Below are positions 34,883 to 43,749 of a DNA stretch of 64,000 nt, piece by piece. The stretch is from Larus michahellis (Eukaryota > Chordata > Aves > Charadriiformes > Laridae). Where the stretch lies: assembly GCF_964199755.1 (NCBI RefSeq), contig NC_133906.1, positions 3,038,001 through 3,102,000 of the forward strand, written 5' to 3'. A model generated the notes under the pieces. That model had not been told where the DNA came from. It did not search any database and saw nothing but the letters and a program-made list of their open reading frames with translations. The position numbers were made by a program, and so were the translations under genes. Numbering within the stretch: the stretch's first letter is position 1; every line of letters begins with the position of its first letter.

Positions 34883-35058
34883 CCCCTCCCTGAAATGCGT
34901 TTCCCAGCCCCTCCTGCCAGGGTTTTGCTTTGTAGGGTTAAAAAAAAAAAAACCAAAAAATTATATGTCTCTCTCTTTCTCTGATGCAATGGCCGGGGTG
35001 AGCTGGGGAGGCGGCGTTTCTGCGTGAAGGCTGGACGCCCCCCCCCCCCCCCACCCCC
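34766..35058. repeat. Cluster of T, A and C homopolymer tracts
   Basis: Within 300 bp there are T-rich runs (34766-34883), an A run (about 34940-34951) and a C run of 15 bases (35038-35052). They lie in the SIL1-CTNNA1 spacer, next to a CT-repeat patch (34968-34982). Confidence 0.85.
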
Positions 35059-35637
35059 GCTCTTTCACAGCTGGATTTCTCGAGCTGCGGCGGGTTTAAC
35101 CCCGATTTTAGGACTGAGCAGGGAGAAAACCAGCAGCGGCAGCAGCCGCAGCTGTGACCCGGCTGGACCAACCCTCCCTGTTCAACCCCCAAAGTCAAAA
35201 CCCCGCTCTGTAACCCTGAAAGTCTTGAAAACGCGAAGTTTCTGGGCAGCAGCTCGTTCGCTGCGGGGGCTGTGACGCCTGCGCTGGCCCCAGCTCGGCC
35301 GCCCCGCAGGGCGCCAACGGTGGGTTCCCCCCGCGGCCCTGGGGAGGGAAAACAGCCACAATTCCCTCTGGTGCTGGGCGGTCCTGGTCCCGGTCCCCCA
35401 CCACGGGGCTGGCGTGTGTGGGCCCGGTGCTGCAGCAGGTTTGCTGATGCCACCCACGTGTCCCCAAAGGGCGACAGAGCCGCGCAGGCGAGCACCGGGC
35501 CCGTCCGTAAAGGCCATCCCAGGCTGGTGTCCCCGCTAATGACAGGCTTGTTCCCAAAACAGCGCTGCTGGGCTGCAGCCCGGGGTAATGACAGGGCTGC
35601 TGCCCATCCGGCCGCCCGTCCCTCGGTGGCTGAGGAT

Positions 35638-35657
35638 GGGACGGGGACGGGGACGGG
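35638..35657 (+). other. G-quadruplex motif
   Basis: Four G runs of 3, 4, 4 and 3 bases are separated by identical AC dinucleotides, a canonical short-loop G4 sequence on the + strand in the intergenic spacer. Confidence 0.75.
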
Positions 35658-37447
35658 CTGGAGCGGAGGCACAGGGCGTTGTGGGTGCGTCCCACTGCGG
35701 TGACTCACGTCCTGCCGACCCGAACTCCTGCATTGGGGTGGCACGGCCACCTCCCCACGCTGCCGGGACTCGGCACTGGGATGGCTCGGAGCAGGCAGCG
35801 ACCGGAGCGTCCCGGGGCAGACGGAGTCCCCGGGCAGAGCTCCCCAGACCACGCGCCTCCCTGAGCTCCCCCAAACCCAAATCCCGGCACGTGGCAAGGG
35901 GGCTCAGAGCAGAGGATCGGCCTGGGATGCTCGCCAGCCTCCAAAATCCGCAGCGCAGGGAAGGGCTGAGCCTTCGGCGCTGGAGCAGCTGATGCCCTTC
36001 GATGTTTTGTTTTTTTTTTTTTCCTTCCCCACCCATTTGTTGGGGGTTTTGAACCCACACGCCCCCCACCACCCGCTCTGCCCTCCCGCATTAGCACATG
36101 TTTGGGGTTTGGCCGCCTCTGCTTGCGCTTGCTGCTGCCCTTTCGGCTGTTGGAAAACGCAGCTTTGGGTGCTTCGCTCCCCTCCCCGCACCCAGCGGGA
36201 CGCCCCCAGCAGCCGGGACACCCCCCCCAGCCCGCGGGGCCGGTCTCGGAGCTGAGCGGTGGCAGAGCTGGTCTGGGCGAAGGGAGAGAACCGGGTGGAA
36301 AAAGGCGTTCGTTAAACGTTGGCGCGAAGCCTTCGCACACAATTAAAGCAGCATAACTTCAACGTGGCTTGAGCCACCGCCGAAGTACGAGCACTTGAAA
36401 TTTGGACTAAGACCATCCCCTGGGGATTGCGCCTGGTTTCACTCATACGCTTCAGAAGACAATGCGTGTTCGTACCCCCCCCCCCCGCCGCGAGCGTCCC
36501 TGCGCAGCCAGGTCAGGAGGGCTGGGCTCGGGCACGGCCTCGCCGGGCGCTGCCATCCCGCAGCAGTGCAAAAAAAACCCCAACAAAACCCCAAATCCTT
36601 CCTGTTCAATGAATATTTCGGTGTGTTTCGAGCAGGGGTGGCCATGCCCGGCTCCCACCCACGGCAACGAGCAGGGAGGTCTCAAAGCCCGTCCCTGCCC
36701 AAAGCCACCGCGGGTCCCCTCCGTCCCCGGAGCCCGGTGATTCCTTCTCCCGTGGAGCGGGGACAGTGCTGAGCTGGGGGGGGCAGGGAGAGGCTCCGCT
36801 CATCGCCCGCCATTGGGGAGCGCGGCCGAAGCTCCCCCACCTCGTACCCGCGTGGCTTTTACAGCCTGACGTGGCCGCGCTGCCTCCCCCCCCCCCCCAC
36901 CGGCAGAGTGGGTCCCCTCCAGCAGCCGCAGCAGAGACCGACTGCGCGAGCCCTTCCCTGCGCTTAATTACATCAAGTGCTAATTACTGTAATTCTTTTC
37001 AATTGGTTCTCTAATAAAGTTAGAGCTTCGCTGGCGTCCGGACCCCCCCCTCGCTGCGCAGCGCAGCCCCCGCTGCTTTCTGGTCGCTGCCGCTTTCACG
37101 CAGGGGGTTTGATGAAGGCTGGCATCACGCGACACGACGCACTGGGCTCAGCCTGGTGACGGTTGTTTCAGAGCAGCGTCCCACCCGCTCGCAGGGGCGC
37201 GGAATGAGCATCACGAGCCGGGGCCGGTGCCGGGCTCCTTCTGCGCTGCCGCAGTCCTGGGTTGGCACCGACATCCCAACTTGGCGCTTACCTGCGATGG
37301 TTGCACACAGTCACAGAGCAGCGGCCGCCCCGACGTCTGCAAGTCAAAGGTCCTTGCAGCAGCCACCCTCCGTTGGAGCCAGGGGAGCCCGGTCATCACG
37401 AGGGGACGCAGAATCGCTCCGCGTTTCAGAGCCCATCTGTGGTCGGC

Positions 37448-37715
37448 CATAGCGATAGAACAAGAGGGAATGGGTTCAAGCTGCAGCAGGGGAGGTTTAG
37501 GCTGGACATTAGGAAACAATTCTTCACCAAAAGAGTGGTCAGACACTGGAATAGGCTGCCCGGGGAGGTGGCGGAGTCACCATCCCCGAATGTGTTTAGG
37601 AGCCGTTTAGACGTGGTGTTGGGGGATATGGGGTAGGGGAGAACTCTGTAGAGTGGGGTCGATGGTTGGACTCGATGATCCCAAGGGTCCTTTCCAACCC
37701 GAATGATCCTATGAT
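37448..37715 (+). mobile_element. CR1 LINE 3' fragment, diverged subfamily
   Basis: It has the segments ggtttaggctggacattagg, aggctgcccggggaggtgg and ggtcctttccaacccgaatgatcctatgat, with a longer linker before the 3' end than the other copies. It lies in the spacer between SIL1 and CTNNA1 and represents a different CR1 subfamily. Confidence 0.9.
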
Positions 37716-37773
37716 CACCCGCTGCCGCTGTGCGCGGCCAGGGCTCATCCCAGCCGGCACCACCAGCACCAGG

Positions 37774-37857
37774 ACCGATAGCTGCGTCCCCAGCCAGTCA
37801 CACCGATAGCCGCGTCCCCGGCCAGTCACACCGACAGCCACGTCCCCGGCAGGTCAC
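37774..37857. repeat. 28-bp minisatellite, 3 copies
   Basis: Three head-to-tail 28-bp units start ACCGATAG or ACCGACAG and end in GTCAC (37774-37801, 37802-37829, 37830-37857). They differ at a handful of positions. The array is in the SIL1-CTNNA1 spacer. Confidence 0.9.
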
Positions 37858-38171
37858 CCTGCCGTGCGGGAACCGAGAATTGGATTTAATGTCACGAAAC
37901 CCTCCCTCTGCTGTGGGGAGATGGGGCTTCGCCTTCCTAAAGAAAGCAATTAAACAAATTACAGCTGTTAATGATTTATCTCCCTGCGCCTCTCCCCCAG
38001 AGACCCCAGCGCGATTCCGCAAGGAGCAATTCCTGGAGACGGGCGAGTTGGGGCTTTTGGCCGCCCATCCCCGTGGTGCCCCCCCCGCCCTCCTCCCAAA
38101 CCAGCGCCCGCCCCCCCCGCGACCAGAGTCTCATTTGTTGCCGACTCGATGCTCAAAGTTTGTAGCATAAA

Positions 38172-38194
38172 TTTATTTAAAACGAGCATTTATT
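38172..38194 (-). promoter_or_regulatory. CTNNA1: Tandem distal AATAAA hexamers, possible distal CTNNA1 3' end
   Basis: Two - strand AATAAA hexamers (38194-38189 and 38177-38172) sit exactly where AT-rich sequence to the right gives way to very GC-rich spacer to the left. That composition edge suggests an extended 3' UTR of about 1.9 kb, but no transcript supports it here. Confidence 0.4.
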
Positions 38195-39097
38195 TAAAAG
38201 CCAAATACACATAAATTTGGCTGCGCGTCTCAATAGATGGGCTGGTTTTTAAAGCCTATGAACAGATCGCATTCGGGGGGGGGGTAACGTCTGTATTTTG
38301 AAGAGCTGCTGAGCAGCCCGGGGAGTGCAGCCTTTAAGTCGATTATATTAATACCGAGAAAGAAAATAAATCATGTTGTATAAAACCAGTTAATAATTAT
38401 ATATAAAACAAGACCTTATCCACGTCATTAACCCCCGCACGTCAGTGGAAGGAGCCCGGCGGCGGCTCCAGCCTGGTCAGACCTTAAAGGTGTAGGAAAA
38501 CCAGCACAAAACGCAGCACTTCAGTATCTCTACTCCAGAGGCCAAAATGCTTGAAAAACAGAATAAATTCGGCAAAAAAACCCCATCTCATGAACTACTT
38601 AGCTTAATTCTGATCAGCATTTTGGTAACATGACAGCAATAACCTTGATATAAGCGAATTACAAGCTGAGGAAAAGAAATGAAATTATAACGTAACGCTG
38701 CCAAGGATCGGCTCTAAAATTTAGCTGCGGTTCAACACATGAAGTAAGAAGGGGCCGCTTCCCGTTTTAATGGGAGCTTTTCCAGGCACCGCAGACGCGC
38801 CCGGGACCTGCCCAAGCGCCGCTTCTCCGACGCTGGACTTCCCCGCTAAGCGTAAAACCCACCGAAATTCATAAAATTTAACTAAGACGCCGAAATTATA
38901 CCTTGTAGCCGTAGTTATCACAAATAACGTACAGTCTAAATCGCAGCCTGAGCAAACACTGTTCGCTGGGCGCCTCTGGGAGCCCCAGGCGGCTGCGGAG
39001 CAATTGGGAGCAACGAGCACAAAGGACATTTGCATCTGAATGGTGGGGGGGGGCGGGGGGGGAGCAGCACCACAATACACCAGCTGGTAAAAGCAAC
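38195..39097 (-). other. CTNNA1: AT-rich flank or extended CTNNA1 3' UTR
   Basis: About 0.9 kb clearly richer in AT than the spacer to the left, without repeats or open frames of note. It could be the distal part of a long CTNNA1 3' UTR ending at the hexamers at 38172-38194, or downstream flank. A G run/C run (39043-39061) lies about 40 bp beyond the 39098 poly(A) signal. Confidence 0.45.
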
Positions 39098-39103
39098 TTT
39101 ATT
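39098..39103 (-). promoter_or_regulatory. CTNNA1: Candidate main CTNNA1 poly(A) signal AATAAA
   Basis: The canonical hexamer lies about 1.0 kb after the stop. On the - strand it is followed within ~20-40 nt by a GT-rich stretch (ggtgtattgtggtgctgc), the usual downstream element. This makes it the best-supported 3' end. Confidence 0.6.
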
Positions 39104-39270
39104 AGTTTCCCGCAGCAAAATACATTAGTAATTTGTAACCAGGCATTAAAATTCCCGTCCGGTGACATACAGAAGTAATCGGCCGCCTCCGTGATTGTGT
39201 GTTGGATTGGATTTGCTCCGGGTGCTCCTCCGGAAAGGCCGGCGGGAAGGTAACCTGCGGGTGCTCTGGG

Positions 39271-39438
39271 CACCGGGTGTCCCGGGCACCGGGCCGTCCA
39301 TGCGCTGGGTGTCCAGTGCGCGGGGTGTTCCACCCACCGGCTGTCCCGTACACCGGGTGTCCAGTGCACCGGGTGTTCCGTACACCGGCTGTTCCATGTA
39401 CCGGCTGTCCCCTGCCCGGGATGTCCCGTACACGGGGC
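39271..39438. repeat. 16-bp minisatellite, ~10.5 copies
   Basis: Ten consecutive 16-bp units plus half a unit follow each other with no indels. The consensus is CACCGGGTGTCCCGTA, with variants at positions 1-3, 7-8 and 13-16. Units diverge by 1-6 bases, so the array is old enough to have mutated but has kept a perfect 16-bp register. It is GC-rich with one or two CpGs per unit, and lies in the probable CTNNA1 3' UTR. Confidence 0.93.
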
Positions 39439-39818
39439 ACGCATGGAAACACCCTGTCAGGCAAACAGCTCGCTCACAGCAGCGCCCCAGCACCCCCCAG
39501 CACCCCCCACATCTCCAGAGCACCCCCAGCAAAACCCAGGCAAGGGCACATCGTCTTTCCGGATGTTTCCCAGTTGTGGTCCCGCTGTTGCCTGCAGGAT
39601 TTTCCTGCTCCTTTGAGCGTACAGAGCTTGTTCCCTTCTCCACCCAGCAGCAGGGATACACTGATACATACAATGCTTTAATTAATTTTCTTTTGAGTGA
39701 AAAGATCTAATTTTCCTCTCTTGATCACAACGAGAAACTGCCGTCTCCGAGTAGCATGATTCAGCTGTTAGTGTTAACCGTTAGTGGTACTGTCAAATCC
39801 TCTTTGGTTACAGAACGT

Positions 39819-39824
39819 TTTATT
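39819..39824 (-). promoter_or_regulatory. CTNNA1: Candidate proximal CTNNA1 poly(A) signal AATAAA
   Basis: This canonical hexamer on the - strand lies about 290 nt after the stop, in an A/T-rich context. Use of this site would exclude the minisatellite from the mRNA. Confidence 0.45.
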
Positions 39825-40113
39825 TAAAGCAAGATTATACAAAATAATTTTCCGCTAGAAAGACACCCCTGTATTCTAAAAGCAACCTAAATTAACACGC
39901 TTCCGCAGGCTGAAGCTCTATTGATAGGACTTAGAAATTTGAGTATTTCCCCGTGTGATCTAAACAAAGTTATCAAAATTATATTAAGTAAATACATTTT
40001 GAGGAATAGTAAACTTTTGGAAAAAAAAAAAAAATCCTTAGAATATTAAAAGTAGAGTTCTGGAAGGAGCAGTAGTGGCTAAAGAGAAAAACAACCGAGA
40101 CAGAGACCTCTCT

Positions 40114-40401
40114 TTAAATACTCTCCATCGCCTTGAATTCACTGAGAGCCTGCACCGGGTTAACGTGTTTCTTCTGGGACGCCCTCTTGATTTTCGTTTG
40201 GGTTTCGTCCTGTTTCTCCCTCTTGACCAGGGGTTTCTTCTCCGGAGCCTTCATCTTCCAGGAGACGGCGGGAAGGTTGAGGGAAGCCATGCCCTGGGAC
40301 TTCTGGTACTTGGTGGAGGCCACGTAGGAGGCCTTGACGGTCTGCACCACCGCATTCATCAGGTTCTTGGCTGCTTGGATAAGAGACATGGCACTGTCCA
40401 C
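40114..40401 (-). CDS. CTNNA1: CTNNA1 terminal coding exon with stop codon (residues ~812-906)
   Basis: The exon is 288 bp: 95 codons plus a stop at 40114-40116, after acceptor cgtttggcag. It begins VDSAMSLIQAAKNLMNAVVQ, keeps K842 in STKYQK, and continues through the basic tail (KKPLVKREKQDETQTKIKR) to ALSEFKAMESI. It covers the last actin-binding-domain helix and the C-terminal extension. The penultimate-region D-to-E change relative to human is conservative. The acceptor pyrimidine tract is weak, and a CR1 copy begins only about 40-50 bp upstream of it in the intron. Confidence 0.97.
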   Translation of the reverse strand: MDSAMSLIQAAKNLMNAVVQTVKASYVASTKYQKSQGMASLNLPAVSWKMKAPEKKPLVKREKQDETQTKIKRASQKKHVNPVQALSEFKAMESI

Positions 40402-40439
40402 CTGCCAAACGGGAACGCACAAGGGTTATTTGCCGTAAA

Positions 40440-40698
40440 AACAGTGGTTTTAAACTAGAGCAGGGCAGGGTGAGATCAGACATGAGGAAGAAGTTCTTTC
40501 CACTGAGGGGGGTGAGACACTGGCCCAGGTTGCCCAGAGAGGGGGTGGAGGCCCCATCCCTGGAGACATCCAAGGCCAGGCTGGATGAGGCTCTGAGCAA
40601 CCTGATCTAGTTGAAGATGTCCCTGCTCACTGCAGGGGGTTGGGCTAGATGGCCTTTAGAGGTCCCTTCCAACCCAACACGTTCTAGGATTCTATGAA
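40440..40698 (+). mobile_element. CR1 LINE 3' fragment beside the CTNNA1 last-exon acceptor
   Basis: It runs from about gtggttttaaactagagcag through aggttgcccagagaggggg to the terminal attctaggattctatga. It is antisense to CTNNA1. Its 5' edge lies about 40-50 bp from the acceptor of the terminal coding exon (40401). Confidence 0.95.
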
Positions 40699-43065
40699 AA
40701 CCACACAAACACAGAAATTCCAGAACACGTGATAGTCCTGGGATGTAAAAGCACACGAAAATTGATCGTTCTGGGTTTGCTTTTGAAATCTGAGGTTCCA
40801 GATTGGAGGTGGTGTTTTTCTTCGGACACTACGCGGCAAAAACCCGACTCGTGCCCCCGAAACCGAAGCGCAGCGTTTGCCCGTGATCTCTGCCCTTTCC
40901 GTACCCGCGGCAATCAGACAGGTTTGTATTCTGCTGTTTGCTTTTGTGACTAAACAGTAGCTTATTCTCTAACGAAATTAATAAAGCTGTACTAATAGCT
41001 TAATCACCAATAATAAAAATTTAAGTCACCCTGGAATATTAAGTTGTACTGGAGAGGAAGGAGCACAACTGCGTCTTCAGGCAGGCCTGGAGCGCTTTCC
41101 CAGGTGGTTCCTCGTTTACAAGAGCATTGAAATGAGTCAAAAAGAAGCATTTCCCAAAGCTTCGGTGCGTGGCAGAGATGAAGAGCCAAAACCAGGGCAG
41201 GGTGGAAGAGAGAGGGGGGGACCGGCGAGGTGACCTCGGTGGCAGCCCACTTCTCCGGGTGCCGGAGCAGTCCCTCCGGCTTGCGGGGGCCAGAGGGCGC
41301 GGGGCAGGTTCTGCTCTGGGCTCTCTGCACCCTCTGCTCAGCTTACGCAGGAGCTCGCCTGCCCCCGCGCACCTCAGTTCCTCTGCCGTAGGCACCTGAG
41401 GAAGGTTTTGGGGAAAACCCTGGAGCCGTTGCTTGTCTAGCAGCCAGCCAAGCTGAGCGGGGGGCGCTGCTTTTCATACGGTGCCGGTACCTTCCCTTCC
41501 ATCCCTCTGTGTTTTCAGTACCACGACGGCCCATGGGACCCGCGCACTCCGGCAAACCAGCGTGTCAGCTTTCCTCCCCCCCAGTCATCGCGCTGGGAAA
41601 CCTTTGACTGTTTCCATGGATCTTCGCAGCAGGAAGAATCGTACCAAACGCAACGAAAGCAAGGAGGCACTTTTCTAAATGAATTGCCAGATTGCTGAGG
41701 GCGCAGGGTCTTGCTGCCCTGGTTCAGAGCTCCGCTTTCGCACCGATTCTGCGCTCCGGGCAGGGGGCGGGGTGTTAACAGCGAGAAGAATTTTACTTTT
41801 AGGCAGGCGCAGTCCCTGGACTGGCAGAGGTTCCTCGTCTGACAATCTGACAGAAGTTTAACGCTGCTGCTGGCGATATTCGGCCCTAGTGGGCAGAGTC
41901 GCGGCGAACAGATAAAACCGGGGGATTAGAGTACGGGTGGCTGTTCACGGAGCTCATCCAGGGCAGAAGGGTACGTGCATCCCGAAGACGCCGGGTAACT
42001 GCAGTAGAACCCTGCAAGTACGTGTTATCGCATCGCGGAATGGTGACACATCTACTTCCTTGAGAGCGCGATGCCTTCAGCCTTCCAGCTAAGAGGCCAG
42101 CCGGCGTGCAGCGCAGAGGCCCAGCAGCACCTCCGTCCCGTTCCATCCCATTCCGTCCCGTCTCGGCCGTGCCAGGAGTCCCAGCAGCTGGGACGGGCAG
42201 CGGCGGGAGGGGCCGCAGAGGTGCCCGACTCCCTGCCAAGGTGCTGAGCGCGGTCCGTGGCCAGCACCGCCTCTGCAGACCTCCCGCGGGTACCGCTGTC
42301 CCCAGGCACTCAGTTCCAGCTTGTTTGCGGGGAAAAAGATGCGCTGATCAGTTTAAGAACTCAAAATACCTAAGTGGCAGAAGGCGGTGAGGTTTTTTCC
42401 ATTCGCTTTTAAGGACTCAGCCAAACTGAACTATCGGCCATTTCCGTCCCTTCTTCAACCTCCCGCCTCAGTCACGACATGGATGGGCAAAAGCCCCAGT
42501 GATCAAAGGCACCTGTCCGGGGCGAGGAAGAACATGCCAGAAGAAATTAAGAATTTAGCTCCGCTTACCTCCCCCCAGATATCCGTCACCCAGATTCCTC
42601 TGAGGAGGAAGAATTTCGTGAACTACAGTGAAAAAATTATTTGCTAAGTAATGGCTGGAATAAGGAAGCAGGCTGGCCCACGGCAGCTTTCAGCTCTCAT
42701 AAAACACAGCAGCCACTAAAAATCCCTGCGCTCTTCAGGGAAAGAAAGCCTCTTCCAGGCACAGCGACGTTGAAATATTAACATCTCCGGAGCACCGCTG
42801 GACCCCAGCGTGTACCAGGGCTGTGCAGAGACACGGGGTAGGTTTAGCTCTGCTGATTAAAGTGATTTGACCTCACTAAGAGCGAAAAACAGTCTGGAAA
42901 CGCAGCAGATGACGCAAAGACAAAGTGAATCTGTTTACAAACACTGATGAGGAAGGAAAAGTGAAGTTTTATTTCCCCCCTTTCAAACAGTAAGCGTTTC
43001 CTCCAAGAACTTACCAGGCAGCGCAGGCGGGATAATAAACTTTGCAAACCTTAAAACTTTGACTG
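40699..43065 (-). other. CTNNA1: CTNNA1 last intron, unique part
   Basis: Intron sequence between two CR1 copies of opposite orientation. It is GC-rich in 41200-42320, including a degenerate TCC-rich stretch near 42130-42160. No exon or RNA gene is recognised. Confidence 0.8.
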
Positions 43066-43289
43066 AATCATAAAATCACAGAACGGTTTGGGTTGGAAGG
43101 GACCTTAAAGATCATCCAGTTCCACCCCCCTGCCCTGGGCAGGGACACCTCCCACCAGATCAGGTTGCTCAGAGCCCCGTCCAGCCTGGCCTTAAAAACT
43201 TCCAGGGATGGGGCCTCCACCCCCTCTCTGGGCAACCTGGGCCAGTGTCTCACCACCCTCACGGTGAAGAACGTCTTCCTAATGCTCCA
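43066..43289 (-). mobile_element. CR1 LINE 3' fragment, ~225 bp
   Basis: It begins with the inverted terminus (aatcataaaatcacagaacgg) and continues through ggttggaagggaccttaaag, the CCCTGCCCTGGGCAGGG motif and ctctctgggcaacctgggcc. Sense to CTNNA1, in its last intron, about 120 bp from the residues 767-811 exon donor. Confidence 0.95.
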
Positions 43290-43408
43290 AAACCTCTTGT
43301 CTGTATTTTGTCCGTAATGTTTAGCATAAAAGCTTAGAATAGCTTGGAATAATTGTTCCCCCTGGAAGAAAACCCACACGAACCGGACGCGTCCTAGTTC
43401 ATACGTAC

Positions 43409-43543
43409 CCCGGACACAACCAGTTCCCCTCCCAGGTTCTGCACTTCGGCCTTCACTTTGCTGCAGATGTTGAGCTGATGGCAGTAGAGCGCGATGCGCT
43501 GCAGGTAGGCCAGGAGGTCCTGCTTGCACGCAGAGTCGGGGCA
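43409..43543 (-). CDS. CTNNA1: CTNNA1 coding exon, actin-contact helix (residues ~767-811)
   Basis: The exon is 135 bp, 45 codons, phase 0 at both ends, with acceptor tttttttgcag and donor gtacgt. It reads CPDSACKQDLLAYLQRIALY, then CHQLNICSKVKAEVQ, ending LGGELVVSG. L785, I792, V796 and K797, residues implicated in F-actin binding in mammalian alpha-E-catenin, all fall here and are conserved. Another - frame stays open from 44012 to 43068 across this exon but is not the coding frame. Confidence 0.97.
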
Positions 43544-43687
43544 CTGCAAAAAAACAAAGGTGAGGTTTTACTTCGCAATCAGGAAAACGGGACCAGAAAT
43601 CGTTCAGGGAGAAACCAGACAACTCCGCTCCCTGCTGGTGAAGGGGCTGCAGGGATCGTTCCCCTTTCTGTCGAGCTTTGGTGCGCG

Positions 43688-43749
43688 AAAGACAACCGAG
43701 CGATACGTGGGCATCACTAAAGACAACTGAGCGATACGCGGGCATCACT
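43688..43749. repeat. 31-bp tandem duplication
   Basis: Two adjacent 31-bp units begin AAAGACAAC and end GGCATCACT, with two mismatches. They lie in a CTNNA1 intron about 145 bp upstream of the residues 767-811 exon. The few differences suggest a recent duplication. Confidence 0.9.

Larger units (their letters stand above)
34681..37447. other. SIL1-CTNNA1 intergenic spacer
   Basis: GC-rich spacer with homopolymer tracts (34766-35058), a G-quadruplex motif (35638-35657), C runs near 36477 and 36888, and an AT-rich island with TAATTA sites at 36962-37020. A 319-codon - strand open frame (34938-35897) is compositional and matches nothing I know. Confidence 0.6.
39098..40113 (-). other. CTNNA1: Putative CTNNA1 3' UTR (proximal form)
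   Basis: This sequence follows the CTNNA1 stop and is largely AT-rich near the stop. AATAAA signals occur on the - strand at 39824-39819 and 39103-39098. A UTR ending near 39080 would be about 1 kb, similar to what I recall for mammalian CTNNA1. It contains the 16-bp minisatellite at 39271-39438. The extent is inferred; no transcript evidence is visible. Confidence 0.6.

Noticed and set aside
34938..35897. 319-codon - strand open frame in the intergenic spacer
   Set aside because: Composition is P/G/A/R/S-rich, as expected of GC-rich noncoding DNA. No motif is recognised and the frame reads through homopolymer tracts.
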